Counted from the stretch's first letter, positions 1-12,207 are shown. The stretch: DNA of 64,000 nucleotides from Branchiostoma floridae (GCF_000003815.2 NW_023365803.1:1-64000); one strand, 5' to 3'. Notes: a model not told the origin generated them from the letters alone. Made by a program: numbers and translations.

Positions 1-1670
1 TGTCGTATGCCATCTTAAGGTCAACTCTCAACTATAACAATCCATCCATCCAGATATAACTACAACGCTGACCATGACATGATCTGCATCCCTACAGGCC
101 ACGTTGTCGACGGGACAACCCACAGCAGTCTTGCAACATGCAACAACCACAGCGTATACACCGACCCGGCTAATTGCTTTTCAGCGGTATTTGTTTTGGG
201 GTCTGAAAGCTGTAGATGGATCCTTATGGCACTCATGTTTTCTTTTTTTTTTAGATTAATTTTCAATTAAAAAATGGTTGGACTGCAAAATCCCATTTTA
301 CATTACAAGTTTTGAATGTCAGTGCAATATGATTTGCTATTTGCTCCACATCTTGAAATGAAGGAACCAGGAAGCTAGACTTAGACGAACCGTTCCAGGC
401 AGCAAGGGATGCCATGAAGCAGTCGTCGGTCCAAAGGAAGCAACTTCTGTGATGACTTCATTCTTGATTATTCTAGCCTGGAAGTAGGGAATATGATTTT
501 GTAGATCCAGAGCATTGGCTGGTCGTGTTAATGGAAGATTTCTGCACACAGCCCGACCCGTTTGGAGGACACGGCAGAATCAGCGCTTCAACAGTAAAAA
601 ATGAGACATCGATCGCCAAGTCCAGCTCGCCGCCAGTTCTCACTTTAACATGCAAAAAGCCTCCGAGATCGGCTGCCCCTGATTCTGCTCAGGACATCGA
701 AGAAAAAGTGAAGCAGGGAGTCTCAAAGAAGACCCAAGACAGTATATACATCTACACACATATTTTGTGTTTCAAAGTTGTTTATATGCCTGGGCGTTCT
801 TGTCAGGCATGGTACCAGTATCCCACCCATTCAAGTCAAGACTGGCCGAAGTCATCTGCATTCATCTCTTCATCAGGTATTCTCATTCCCACAAAACAAT
901 GATTACGACAGCAAGTGATGACCTGGATGAGCTGAATTCATCAGATAACGGATCAGATGGTGAGTCAGATAAAGAGATGAACGCCATTGAACTGCTGTAA
1001 CCGATTTCCCAGCTGACAAAGTTGAGAGTGAATCTGAAGTGGATCCGAACATAAGATTTTAGCATTATTGTAAGAAGGTAAATTCTGTCAAAAACCTCGT
1101 ACTTGTCATATGGAGGAGACATATTTACATCTCTTCTGGGACTGCCCCTAAGTAATTGAATTTTGGGAAAAATTTTATAAATTCCTTTAATATTATCTTT
1201 GGTACTCTTAATCAAGGGGCCTCTGTAGTTGGCAATCTGGTTTATTGGCTAAAATGTACATTTAAAAATGCAGAGTATTTAAAAGTCAATTAATCATTTA
1301 TTAATTATGTTAATTTCTCCGAAAAGGTTGAAGGTCAAATTGCTAACAGGAGAGGGAAGATAGCAAGCATCATGGGAAGTGGGGAAATTTAGTTACAAAT
1401 GCTACATCAGTTACTGTTCGATTTATGTTTTACATAACAGTTACTTTTCTTTGTATATATGATTTATATGGTTTGGATGGTTCACCTTTTGTTTATGTTT
1501 TGTAATGTTATTTGTGAGTAAAAAAAGAGGAACCTCGTGCATAGCATTGATACATTTTTGGATGAAAGTGTTTCGACACTGTTAAAGTTTCACCATAAAC
1601 GGAAACAGAACACCTGTTCCTCTTTGGTATCAGAGCATAAAGTGTTGTTCGGGATTCCAGCAACTTACTA
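1..1670. other. No recognisable gene
   Basis: Nothing here is recognised. An open stretch at about 531-760 on the plus strand begins at an ATG and reads as Ser/Lys-rich, exon-like protein, and a short acidic Asp/Ser-rich frame lies at 901-1000. Neither has convincing splice sites or a familiar motif. The rest is AT-rich and without long frames. Confidence 0.4.
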
Positions 1671-1674
1671 TTTT

Positions 1675-1890
1675 GAGGGGGGCTCATGGCAAAGGCCCCT
1701 GTAATGCGTTGGCGGAACTGCAAGGAGAATGGCGGATGATGTCATTAAACGCGAAAGTGCAAAAATCCAAGATGCAAACAAATTTTTTGGAATGGACTAT
1801 TCAGCTTCACAAGAGCGCAAATAATCCGAAACAGAGAAAAATGTTTCTAGCATTCATAAATGCTGTCTTTTCTTAATTAAATATGTCAAG
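1675..1890 (+). pseudogene. Degraded transposon-protein fragment with HGKG motif
   Basis: One plus frame contains the motif HGKGPCNA. A one-base shift later the adjacent frame continues with VGGTARRMADDVIKRES and IQDANKFF. An HGKG-(P/A)C-(D/N)-G-x-GG-x-x-K/R pattern recurs in several animal DNA-transposon proteins (from memory, not searched). The needed frameshift shows it is broken. The family is not assigned. The Merlin fossil follows directly, but there is no evidence that the two were one element. Confidence 0.3.
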
Positions 1891-1934
1891 ACTTCAAGAG
1901 CATTGATTGTTGTATGTAAATATTCACTGAAGGG

Positions 1935-2745
1935 TGGGGGGAATTCGGGCGAGGGTGGTTGGCAACTGCAATTTCAGAAATCAATGAGTCTTGCTTTTGG
2001 AAGACTCCGAATTATTGCAGGACACAGGCCTAAGCCAGTCCAGGTTTTCGGTATTGTACTAAGCCAGTCCAGGTTTTCGGTATTGTACTAAGCCAGTCCA
2101 GGTTTTCGGTATTGTACTAAGCCAGTCCAGGTTTTCGGTATTGTACTAAGCCAGTCCAGGTTTTCGGTATTGTACTAAGCCAGTCCAGGTTTTCGGTATT
2201 GTACTAAGCCAGTCCAGGTTTTCGGTATTGTACTAAGCCAGTCCAGGTTTTCGGTATTGTACTAAGCCAGTCCAGGTTTTCGGTATTGTACAGACAGATA
2301 TATACAAACGGCCATCGGCTACATGACTGCTGTGGAACGCCGGGATGAGGCCACTCTCCTCCTGATCAAAGAGATGCGCTTTACCGAACACAACCATACA
2401 TAGTGACAAATGATAGGCGTATCGCAATGCTCGACACCTACAAAACGTTGTTCATCATGCTACGGTGAACCATTCACAGAACTTTGTGGATCTCACCAAA
2501 GGTGCACGTGTGCATACCCAGCACATTGAGGTATATTGGAGTAGGAAGAAGGCAAAAGTACGTAGGTTGAGAGTCTCACCCCAGCACACACAGCTGGATA
2601 GTACCGATGAAGAGGATCGGATGGATGTGGAATACCCGTTGCCACCTGGTAGAATAACAAGTTATAGAACAAGGACAGCAGAACTTACAAGAAAACTGTT
2701 ATTACTTGATCCAGGCATGGCGATCCAGGCATGTGCCTAGAGGTG
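1935..2745 (+). pseudogene. Merlin / ISXO2-like transposase fossil
   Basis: This is the remnant of an IS1595/ISXO2-type DDE transposase, the enzyme of Merlin DNA transposons. Reading along the plus strand: an IDES-like stretch near 1980-2010; the VFGIV strand motif, amplified at 2030-2291; a VERRDEATLLLIKEM stretch near 2330-2375; IHSD near 2396-2407, with the catalytic Asp at about 2405; then NHSQNFVD at about 2467-2490 and HTQHIE, with the catalytic Glu at about 2528-2530, followed by WSRKK. The order and spacing match the family. Two consecutive in-frame stops (TGA TAG at 2411-2416) stand where a conserved Trp-containing segment is expected, and at least one frameshift lies upstream, so the enzyme is dead. 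No terminal repeats were identified. Confidence 0.72.
2030..2291 (+). repeat. 29-bp minisatellite inside the Merlin fossil
   Basis: About nine near-identical 29-bp units (core CCAGGTTTTCGGTATTGTAC). The repeated segment is the part of the transposase gene coding for the VFGIV motif. Because 29 is not a multiple of three, the expansion destroyed the frame. The copies are almost uniform, which suggests recent expansion or ongoing homogenisation. Confidence 0.95.
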
Positions 2746-3465
2746 TAGTAAGGACCACATTGGAGCAGCAACCTGAGAGTCGCACTGATGCGAATCAATA
2801 ACAGCGACACACACAACCATTTGGGCAAGCAGGAACGCCTTCAATGTATGGATGATTATTGAAAAAATTATCTTAAATAGATAAAAAAAGTTTTTAAAAT
2901 TTTTCATAGCTATTCAAACTACAGACTTATTTGTAACTGTTATAGATTTATTTGTAACTGTTGTAAAATAATGTGTTAAAACTTTGGCTAAAGCTGATGG
3001 CAATTTGTACACAAGAATGATGCATTGACAATGTCATACAATGTATAGACAATATTGTTTACCGTATAGTTAATTGCATGCTCGCAACTTTTCAGGGTCG
3101 GTGGATGGGAGTTCTTGGAAATTGCTATTTAATGGGAAGACAAAAGGCAAGAGACTCCTCGACAAGTGCCCCAGGCTTAACTCAACTATGTATGTGCGAA
3201 AAAAGAATGTGCCAAGGGTACCCGGGTGCAGGTGCCCAATTCGTCGAGGGTGCCAATGCGCCTACGCGGACGGAGGCAACAAGACTTTCCAAGATTTTTT
3301 TATAGAGATGAAATTCTACATGACAGGCAGAGCGTCCGAGGTGACAGGGGTCACATGCACGAGGGAGAAAAAAGGTTGCTCGCCGCAGCAGTGTGTTAGC
3401 TTTTCGTTGTGGGCTAATTGAAAAACTTTCTAGCCTTGTTTCAGAACAGGCAGCAACCATTATGA
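2746..3465. other. No recognisable gene
   Basis: The first 320 bases are AT-rich. Overlapping plus-strand frames at 3074-3421 are open but share no motif I recognise, and there are no clear splice junctions. Confidence 0.35.
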
Positions 3466-3469
3466 CTGT

Positions 3470-3760
3470 TGAAGACTACATCTAAAGTCTTCAAATCTTT
3501 TATTACATTATATGGGAAAACGCCAAATCTGACTGGCAGCACCTATTACGCGGAGCTGCCGGACCCCACGAAGGCCAACCTGGCTCTCCTCCGTTCCGCC
3601 ATGGTCGGACCTTTCGGCCGCCCCACACTACTGGAAGAGTTTCAGCGTGCCGCCAACGCCCGGGCGAGAGCCTGTCCGTGTACGCGGATTGTATTGATAT
3701 TTGGTATGTGGGTAGGACTTGATGAGACGACAACAGGGAATGTTGCATATGTTTAGAATC
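3470..3760 (+). pseudogene. Ty3-like Gag fragment, frameshifted
   Basis: One frame gives a Gag-like stretch (ELPDPTKANLALLRSAM, then GPFGRPTLLEEFQRA). The neighbouring frame continues with RQRPGESLSVYADCID. The pairing of 'L...L...F' with '(R/Q)xPGESLxxYAxxL' is typical of the capsid region of Ty3/Gypsy Gag proteins. A single frameshift near 3645-3660 separates the halves, so it is a fossil. No LTRs were found around it. Cysteine-containing frames further on (to about 4130) may be more of the same element, but they are too decayed to call. Confidence 0.42.
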
Positions 3761-3764
3761 ATAC

Positions 3765-4765
3765 CACAATTCAGACACCATTGTGGTAACGCGATGTAAT
3801 CATGTCTATCATCGCATTTGCCTTGAACGATGGTACCAGAAGGTTGGTAACAATGATGTATAATTTTCTAGGGTTATGTGGGAGAAAAGTAACTATTAAA
3901 GGGCAAAGTAAAAGAAGTGCCCATTCTTTCAAAAGGGTAAAAAAATGCCCAGCACAGGGAGGGTGTACGGACCTGCTACCGATGTGGAAAAAGCGGCCCC
4001 GTTGGGCGAAATTGCAACTCGGGGCTAAGAAAAGCGAATGGCAAGAAAGTGTGTAAGGGAGAATGTGGCTTGTCCGGGTAACAGAAAAAAGGTTGAGACT
4101 AGGTTTCAAAGAGGCACTTTGTGGAAAGTGTGGGTACAACAGAACGGCCGAAGAGTTGTTCCAGCGAGTCGCACGGGCGCACGCAGGCCGCTTGCCGTAA
4201 AATGCAACATCTAAGCCGTAACCCCAGGAGTAAAGGACAGGTACGACTAAAACCCATTATTTTTGACATCCCCAACCCTGGCAGGACTACAATGCAGAGG
4301 AAAATGACCGAGACCAGCGAAGTGTATGAGGAAATGAACAAACAGCAAGTGGCGGAGAACTGTGGCTGAAGGCGAACGACATCGTCCCGAGACCTGGTAG
4401 CGGGAAGGTACCACGGTCAGGCCGCTTATAACAAACCACCGAAGGGGAGATCAAAAGGGCAGCCAGGCACACCGGCAGAATGCCCACTGTGTTCAAACAC
4501 AGTGGAAATGTGAATGGCACAAACGAAGCCCTTCGCCAAGCCGGCCATCCACTCGTTGAAATACAGGACTGTGTCAAAACAACAAGAGTAATCACCGCCA
4601 ACGAGTGTTCAAAGAGTAGAAAGAATGGAGCTTATCATACATAGTATAATTAAAATTTTTGTTGATGTACATGTAACATGTACCCATGGAAAGAAGACCC
4701 AACATAGTGAAAATGCTCCCAACAAGCCGCCTAGGCACCAGGCTGACTATGTATACAGGTGGACT
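3765..4765. other. Decayed element-like sequence, unassigned
   Basis: Several short plus-strand frames (for example 3802-4056 and 4121-4369) are Lys/Arg-rich and frame-broken. One contains a single CxxC pair near 4120-4135. This may be a continuation of the Gag-bearing element but has no diagnostic motif. Confidence 0.25.
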
Positions 4766-4925
4766 TCTGTTTTTTAACATAATCTTTATTCATTTTTGAT
4801 TGTGTGATTAATATTTTTAAACCCTCGAAGCTTTCCTAGTTGTCTGAAATTCACTCTGACGTCTTGTGGATGAATTCATAACGTTGTTCCTATACATTTT
4901 GAGATGTAAACACCAAGGAAGCCTC
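4766..4925 (+). repeat. Direct repeat, copy 1
   Basis: About 150 bases are nearly identical to 6350-6535, sharing CCTCGAAGCTTTCCTAGTTG and the sequence running to ACACCAAGGAAGC. Copy 2 carries a roughly 25-base insertion near its start (6378-6405). It may be an untranslated or transposon-end sequence. Nothing more specific can be said. Confidence 0.85.
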
Positions 4926-5102
4926 CTTCCTAAATAAAACCACCACTGAAGTATTGAAATTTACACTGTATGTATTACAGCATTTTAAATCATAAGAGGT
5001 GATGTCTTCCCCCTGGCCGAAAGTGATTTTATGCATTACATTCAATATTCATTATTAACACAATATCGGTCCTGTGTAACTTAAAGCAGGAGGTTAAATT
5101 AA

Positions 5103-5192
5103 AACTGTACCATTTTGACTTGACTTGTTTTGTTGGTACATAGATTTAACTGTATCATTTTGACTTGACTTGGTTTGTTGGTACATAGATTT
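5103..5192 (+). repeat. Tandem duplication of 45 bp
   Basis: Two head-to-tail 45-bp units (core CATTTTGACTTGACTTG) differ at two positions. It is non-coding. Confidence 0.9.
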
Positions 5193-6349
5193 GTACAGAA
5201 TACTTAAAAATGCAAGTTCGCCAATTTAGAAGTGTTATCATTATAATTATCTTCATTATTGAAAGTGGACTGGTATTTTTTGTCTTCATACTATCAAACA
5301 GCACCCATGATGTCAAGTATAGATGACAGTATGAGCCCCAACTTGGAATGCAAGTAATTATAATGAGACTACAGACTTCATGCTTACTAGTATACTGACA
5401 GGTATATTGAATACTGTATATTACATATAAAATCGCAGCTAAGAAGAAAGTCAGCCACCACAAAGGATATGCTGCTGAAAGTGATAGAAGAGATTTACAC
5501 TCTGAAACCAAAAGGCACACTGAAATCCAACTCTATGTTTTCTATGTACCACATCAAGGAGTGGCTTGACCAGCAAAAATCTGATCTGATCTTAACACCC
5601 CACACACACCCAACAGTAGGTGCATATACAAATGTAGTACTAGTAGGATTCCCTATATCATAATGCAGTATGTTATGTATATAGCTCCCGACCACTGTTG
5701 ATTTGGGAACGCGCGGTATAATTCTTCCATCGGGCAACGTTTACCATTTCAACTGAATTACACTGTTTAATAACAAAATCTACACAAACCTTGTGTTTTG
5801 TGGGGACACAAAGCTGACCGGAAAATGGCTGTTGGTGGCCTAAAACAGCGATAGAAGAACACGATATCATCCAGAGGCAGCCATTTTGGGCTTGTTTACG
5901 GGGCACGTCCTCCTCCCAGGGCGGCTGGCAGCTCAAATGAGCCCGCTGGGCGCAAGGCGTGAATTACCCGCCATACCTTGCGATCCTTCTTACACCCCCC
6001 CCCCCGATCTGTGCCATTCACAACCCGCGCGTCCACATGGATTTCGATTCCTGCTGAATCTTTTCAGACTCAAGACTTAGAACATTCCAGCTCGTTCTGT
6101 CCCATTACCGCGCCATTGATTGGTTGTCGACCCCCAAGACTAACGGACTTGTAAAGGTACTGGACGTATTTGCTATGTACTGTTTTGTTTATGTATGCGT
6201 ATGCCTTCGCCTGGTGTGTGGATGTGTAGTCCTGCGGGAACACCCAACACAGGGAAGATGTTCTTCAGTGGTCATGCGCGACCCTGAACGCGTGCTGAAG
6301 ACTGTCATCATGCCCTTCGCCACTGTCATCCTGGACTTTTGGACTTTTT
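5193..6349. other. No recognisable gene
   Basis: Plus frames at 5469-5660 and 5886-6080 are open but unfamiliar and lack splice signals. There is a short C-run at 5995-6004. Nothing else is seen. Confidence 0.35.
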
Positions 6350-6535
6350 TTAATAACATAATCTTTTTTTCATTTTTGAAAACAGGTGGACTTCAATCCC
6401 AAATCTTTTATATGTGATTAATATTCTTAAACCCTCGAAGCTTTCCTAGTTGTCTGAAATTCACTCTGACCTCTTGTGGATGAATTCATAACGTTGTTCC
6501 TATACATTTTTGAGATGTAAACACCAAGGAAGCAG
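6350..6535 (+). repeat. Direct repeat, copy 2
   Basis: This is the partner of 4766-4925. It has an extra segment at its start that includes the words ACAGGTGGACTTC, also present at 4756-4768 just upstream of copy 1. The duplicated block is therefore rearranged, not simply truncated. Confidence 0.8.
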
Positions 6536-7905
6536 AACATGAGACTCACATGTCAAGATATCTAAGGGAAAAAGCAGCAAACAGAAGACGATGGGAGGAA
6601 TTGTACAAAGACGTACACTGATTTGGTTATCGATGACAATCTGTCTATCTATAACTAAGAACAGTTATTATTATTATTAACCAGCTACAATTTGTACTGT
6701 ACTTGAGTCTGCCATTGCATGCTATCTGACAACATGTACTTGTTCTAGTCTGATTTACCACTCAGTCCCTGATAACTCACACTGACATCTGCTATGAATT
6801 TTGTTGCGACCACATGTCGTGTGTCGGTGTCTTCCCAACACTGTGTGAAGCGAGCTGCGTAAACAGCCGAATTACTGCCCCTTGGAGTCAAGATCCTGTC
6901 ACCACTTGTGATGGACTCTGAACTCAATTATTTTAATGTTTTTATTGCTTCTGTTCAATTGTTTTGATTTGCACTTCCAGATGTACAGCTCCTAGCACTA
7001 TAGACTACTATTTTGGTATCACTGTTTTCTAAGTGTACCTACATGTAACTGAGTTCTGCACTGTATACGTAGCAAATAGGATTATCATTTTGATTTTTGG
7101 CCAAGCTGTAATGGCAAATGTGGGCATTTGCCAAGGGGAGCATGAAGGGGTGTAAGAAGGTGTATCTGCTTGGAGCTGGCCAGAAACACAGCCCAGTGTG
7201 GACATGCCATCTCACCCTATCTCTAGCTAGCTACAGCACAATCGCATTGTAACACATGTGTTGATACTTGATGGATACTATAATTATTGCAAATCACGAG
7301 TAAATAACTGGTGTTGACTGACACATTTTACTATGTCCGTATACGTTTAAAGCTCGATATATACTGTTATATTGCGAATAGTGATGTACTCGCCTTATTT
7401 TCAAGTGTACATTTTGTACAAGGTCAGCACAGCCACGAAAATTTGTTTTTCCTTCTGCTGCACTTCTTTTGATCACTTATCTCTCAAGTCGGGAACTGAA
7501 TAGATACACCACGGATTTCCATGTTACGGTGAATTTATTTACACTAAAACAATGTGGCTGGTTGTTGACAAACCGTCTCATAGAATTGTGTTTTGTTACG
7601 TCTTTCCTGCTTATCTCAAAGTCTATTTTTTTCAGAATGCAGAGCCATGCTGTACAACATAAAGGCGGGAGGGGAGACTGTACGACCAGCGGCAAGAATA
7701 CGAATTGCCAGCAGTTGACATCCTGGATGATGCTGAGTGAAGACCGAAGATAGCCCCTGAAATACTTCTGACTTTTGTATACTTGTCAACGCCTTTCAGC
7801 CCATTTTCACAATTTCTGTACGTCTGTCAAGTCGGTACTTTTTAAAAAGAATCGAGAATTACTCCTGTTTGAATATTAGGCTAGTGTAATATCTGATTAG
7901 CCACC
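6536..7905. other. No recognisable gene
   Basis: AT-rich intergenic-type sequence. Short open frames at 7469-7753 (plus) and 7477-7695 (minus) have no recognisable features. Confidence 0.4.
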
Positions 7906-7974
7906 CTCTGTGTTTTATGCGGGAAATTGTCAAGACATATGTGTCATGAAGCCCACATATTTTACCAGTTCTTT

Positions 7975-8217
7975 TTTCCTGCAAAGCATGAGGCGGTTGG
8001 TAACGCCTAGTTCTTCAAAAGTTCTTTGTTTCTGTAAAGCATGTGGCGGTACGAAGTACGTTTCTGAGAGGGCATATCGTGACCACGCGCGGGAAAACGT
8101 CAGAGGCAAATGTATTGGCGCCGGCGACAAACCGGCCATTACAGCTCTGCTTGAAGACCAACATGACATCAGGAACGGGCCAGTAATCTTCACTACCGGC
8201 CCCTTGTCCCACAAATA
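7975..8217 (+). CDS. Cys-rich zinc-motif exon, probably transposon-derived
   Basis: A plus-strand frame ending at TAG (8215-8217) encodes CFCKACGGTKYVSERAYRDH with a second Cys and Lys-rich segment after it. C-x-C-x2-C followed by a distant His and Cys resembles the short N-terminal zinc motif seen in EnSpm/CACTA-like transposases of animals, and an EnSpm-like transposase lies 7 kb downstream. A weak acceptor (TTTTTTCCTGCAAAG) precedes it at about 7973-7987. The start is unknown, it may be a fragment, and the link to the downstream element is only inference. Confidence 0.3.
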
Positions 8218-9384
8218 GACACAGATTGGCTTCACAGCCCGTTTTTAAAGAAAGGCCAACAATCCCAGTGTGTCGCAGAAATGTATTCCTGTTTTCTCTT
8301 TTCACAGTATTGGACGACCATGGAATACCCAACTAGTCTGGTATCCAGCCGTAGAAGAAGATCGCACCAAAATGCTAATTCATTCCACTTGCGAAGTTAT
8401 CAGTTTGCTAAGAAGGCAAACAGAAATTGTCTGTTTCCATCATATGCACTATAGGACATTGATTTAACACTCTTATAATGTTCAATTACTAAAATATTCT
8501 GCCTTTGCTATATGTAAATTGTTTTTCTAGAGTGTCACTTTCTAAATCATTTTCAAAACTTTCTTACAGCAAGATGGAAGACACTTCAAAAGTTCGCTCT
8601 CACTGAGGTTGATGTGCTGCCCGCTACATAATAATCAGCTCACTTACTGGGTCCGTTGTCCTATCTGTGGTTGACAGTTGGAGAGGAAGGAATAAATGCT
8701 TGTTTTGATTTTGATTCGCTGGCGTGTACCAAAGCTTGCTTGTTTGTTGGTTTACTTTTATTTATCACAAAATGGTGCATGGGCAGACCATATCTATGTT
8801 CAAGGTACTCAGCTCCACCCACGGGCCGTAAAATTCCACCCGTCGGTCAAGCCTCCGTCCCACCGCTGAAGCAAAGGTGAGTTCCCCTCCCCCACTTGTC
8901 GATATTTGATACCCTAAGACAAGACTAGGGACACATGTGGATAATCTCTGGACAATTTTGCACCTTTTTGGCTGTTTCCTACGTTTTCTGTTACATTCTT
9001 TTTTGAATGATGTCCAGAATTGGTGCAGAGGAAAATAGAAACTTTAGTACATCCTGACCCTTCATCTTCTTGTCTACTTTGGGATGGAGGTTTGAAAGAA
9101 GCTACCTCAGATTATGGTGCCATCAATGTCTCGTGGTTTCTTAACTGCCCAGACGGCACAAGTTCTACGTGCATCGAGCGGGCTTTATGGCATATACTGG
9201 CCAGCTAGATATAGATGGCCTAAAGGTGTCCCATCTGTCATGATCCCTTGTGTGTAAACATTGATCATTTGAGTTTATGTTTCGACAAGTTTGTTAATCA
9301 CGTTGCCTAGAGGCAATTAAAGAGTTGAACAAACCTGTTAGCCATTAGCCTGTTATTCCTCAGGAGGTAACACATTGTATTTCT
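8218..9384. other. No recognisable gene
   Basis: Short frames only (8270-8467, 8656-8880, 9020-9208 plus), none with a familiar motif or good splice boundaries. Confidence 0.4.
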
Positions 9385-9439
9385 ATGGTATTTTCCGTAA
9401 CTAGGGAACTAGGCAAGACAAAAACAAGAAAACAGAAGA

Positions 9440-9727
9440 GGTTACTGGCACCTAAAAAGTGGAGGATGAGAATCAAGAATCTCCGGAAGAAAATGATGAT
9501 GAGCTATTTGCCACACCTTCACCTAAGAAGCGAGCAGTCAAAAGGGCAAGACAAGCCTTATAAAAAAACGTAAAAGGAAGGCAAAAGTTCTGCAACACCT
9601 TGTTCAGTCCCCTACCCAGAAGGATATCTTGGAGATAAAAGAGGTGGAAATCATGGCATCTGACCACAACACCAAGAGGCTTGGAACAGATGCCGGTATC
9701 AAGTTCCTGGAAGCAACTGTGGATATC
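9440..9727 (+). CDS. Basic, acidic-tract exon-like fragment, unrecognised
   Basis: Two overlapping plus frames look coding in turn. The first is Glu/Asp-rich, then KKRAVKRARQAL, and hits a TAA near 9565. The neighbouring frame then gives KRKRKAKVLQHLVQ and ITQ/KDILEIKEVEIMASDH up to a TAG at about 9728. The switch needs a frameshift, or splicing that I cannot see. The Lys/Arg clusters suggest a nuclear protein. I do not recognise the family. Confidence 0.25.
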
Positions 9728-10025
9728 TAGTGGAAGTTGGTGAAAGCTTTCAGAAAAGAAATTAAGTATGGAAAAGTGCTCATATTGAAAGTGTAGCTGT
9801 GCATAAGGAACTTTGCAAACAACTAGAATAGTGGTTTAGAAGACATTCATCGGATGATGCAACAATGAAAAAAAAATCAAGTATCAAACACCTAACATCC
9901 CAAATAGTATTGGCATGTAACTGATCTACATGAAAATAAGACTTGATACAAGCAAACGTGAGGTTAGTAACAAAGTCGTGAGGTTGAAAGTTGGTTGATG
10001 CGACAAATTTACATTTCAATTTCAG

Positions 10026-10175
10026 GCAAAGATGAGAATAACCTGAAGGATGAGGCCAAGGACTTCCTCAACAACACATGGTTGTACATACTGCGGCGAG
10101 ATGTATTTGCTGGTGACATGGGGGATTTAATTCTAGCCGAGTCCAATGTACTAATTAACGCCATCATTTTCATTT
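10026..10175 (+). CDS. Exon-like fragment, unrecognised
   Basis: A good acceptor (CATTTCAATTTCAG) at 10012-10025 is followed by an open frame encoding GKDENNLKDEAKDFLNNTW and LYILRRDVFAGDMGDL, then a stop at about 10176. There is no clear donor. It looks like a real exon by composition. The protein is unknown. Confidence 0.35.
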
Positions 10176-10205
10176 GACAAAGATGCATTTTTACTCTGCT
10201 GCCAG

Positions 10206-10380
10206 ATATCCATGTCAGACCCCGATGCCCCATCCAGTACACCACTATCACCAATGCCATCAATAGCTGTCGGGTCAATGATAAAACACCTAAAAAACAT
10301 TGCAGTGAAAAAGTTGAAACCCAATACTGTACCCGCCAAGTTCAAGACGGCAAAAACTATATGTGGTATCTTGTGCAGAT
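10206..10380 (+). CDS. Exon-like fragment, Ser/Pro then Lys-rich
   Basis: It is bounded by an acceptor (TTTACTCTGCTGCCAG, ending 10205) and a donor-like GTAAAG at 10381. The single open frame begins ISMSDPDAPSSTPLSPMPS and continues with a Lys-rich segment (HLKNIAVKKLKPN). The length is 58 codons plus one base. It is probably in the same transcript as the preceding exon. The function is not recognised. Confidence 0.35.
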
Positions 10381-11795
10381 GTAAAGTTTGCATTAACAGT
10401 AATGGACAAAGGAATACAATGGACATCTTCCTCCATTTCCAAAATGCTTTTCAAGACATATATATTTTTCTTTCTCGCTGTAGAGCATTGTCCAATACAT
10501 TTGTATCTTTAAAGATTAGTTTATCACCACCCGATAACAAGTATTTTTTTTCAACCTCAACCATCGCTAAGTAAGTTCCCACAATGCAGCAAGTACATGT
10601 GTTTCAGCAGTGCTGTAGACAATAAATGTACCAAGGCAAGAAAATATCTTGTGTTTCTTGGATAGCTCATTGTAGGACAAATTTCGGTATTTCCTACTTT
10701 CAGCCGACTCAAAATGATTAGGTACCCTCAAAATGATTAGGTACCCTTGGAAAAAGTTGAAAAAAAGTTGTTTTTTTTGCAATGTTTTTGATTGCAGTAG
10801 GCTCTAAGAATTAGTGTTTTGATCTGTACAGGCAGCGAAAATGGGTCAAAAGGTCACCCCATCTGTTATGATAATAGTTTTAACGTAATTCTGTGGTATT
10901 TTTTTTCTCTTTTGGCGATCATCTCGCTAGAACATTGTCTAGTATACTGTAACCATTACACTCTCTACAAATTTAGGGTTCTGTTTAAATTTTTGCCCAA
11001 AACTTTGGTCTTGTCCATGGGCAAAAGGGTGGTCAAAGCCATATCAGTAAGTACATGACAATAAGACTGTCTCCAACTATACAATCTGTTACTATTGTAA
11101 ATCACTCATTTAAGTTAATGCAGCTTCACTCCAACTTTTACCTCCACAACGTTTTAGAAGCAAGACACTTTGTCTCCAAGGATTGTTTGAAGTGAGGCAA
11201 CTGGGTACTGATGATCTACATGTATGATACCAAGCTGAGATAGCTACATCTATGATGACAAACATCAAACTGAAAAATAAATGCTATTTGTACCATCTCT
11301 TAAATGTGTTTAATTACTAAACCCATTCACTGTTGAGTAAAACTAAACTGCCATACTGAATGAATGAAGATGTTAATACATCATTTATGGTAAATCTTTA
11401 AAAATCGTTGTTATTATCATTAGTGTATTCGTGGTCATCCATATTTTGGAAAGTTCAGTCGCGGGGCGTTTCACATAACATCGGTATGGCAGGTAACAAC
11501 TTGTGATGCAGTCTCCATAGCGACTGCCTTCAAGAAGCAACATAGACTTGAACTCTTTGTTTTTCATCCCATAAGGGGAGTTCCTAATATCTACGTTCAA
11601 AGATGGTGTCTTGAGCGAGACCTTTAACATCATTGCTGCCAGTGTTGCTCTTAACATCCCAATCCATGTGTTCTCTCCTCCACCAGGACAGTTGCAAAGG
11701 AATCGGTTTACCCGTGACATTTTTGGGCGTAAAGTAGCTGTACACAATGCTCGCCACCTATGAGTAACAAACCCAAATTATTTTTTGTGCAGTCA
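10381..11795. other. No recognisable gene
   Basis: This holds a short tandem duplication near 10702-10745 (AAAATGATTAGGTACCCT twice). A 120-codon minus-strand frame at 11385-11747 starts at GTG and has no known motif. It is otherwise AT-rich. Confidence 0.35.
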
Positions 11796-11797
11796 TG

Positions 11798-12015
11798 TCA
11801 GGGTCGCAGAAAAACAGTTACTGGAGTTTCTTCAGTGACCCTGAGCCGTGCAAAGTAGCATGCCCCGATGTGGCTGAATTCCTTGGGTACTAAGTTTCGC
11901 ATCTTTCTGCTGTCCTGAAGGTGGGTCCACATTTCTTACTCAACTGGCTTTGGCAATTGAAGATCTGGGGGACAGGCACGATCTGGTTAGAATCCTTGTC
12001 AAGGTAAACGAGGAT
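11798..12015 (+). pseudogene. Exon-like, frame-broken fragment
   Basis: An ATG frame (MSGSQKNSYWSFFSDPEP...) ends at TAA near 11892. A neighbouring frame then gives LTQLALAIEDLGDRHDL and VRILVKVNED up to a GTAAAC at about 12004. It is unrecognised and the two parts do not share a frame. Confidence 0.25.
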
Positions 12016-12207
12016 GTTGGGAAAATTTTATTTTAAGTGAGAGGCAACTACAAGCAAAGTCCATTGACAAGGAAGCTATATTTCTATTTCCTTACCATGA
12101 TAAATAAACAGTTCCACATAAGGTGTCAGATCTAGACACATCCCCATAATGCACATCAAGCTTTGTGGCGTATACAAATCTATTTGATTAAATTCAATTA
12201 ATAAAAT

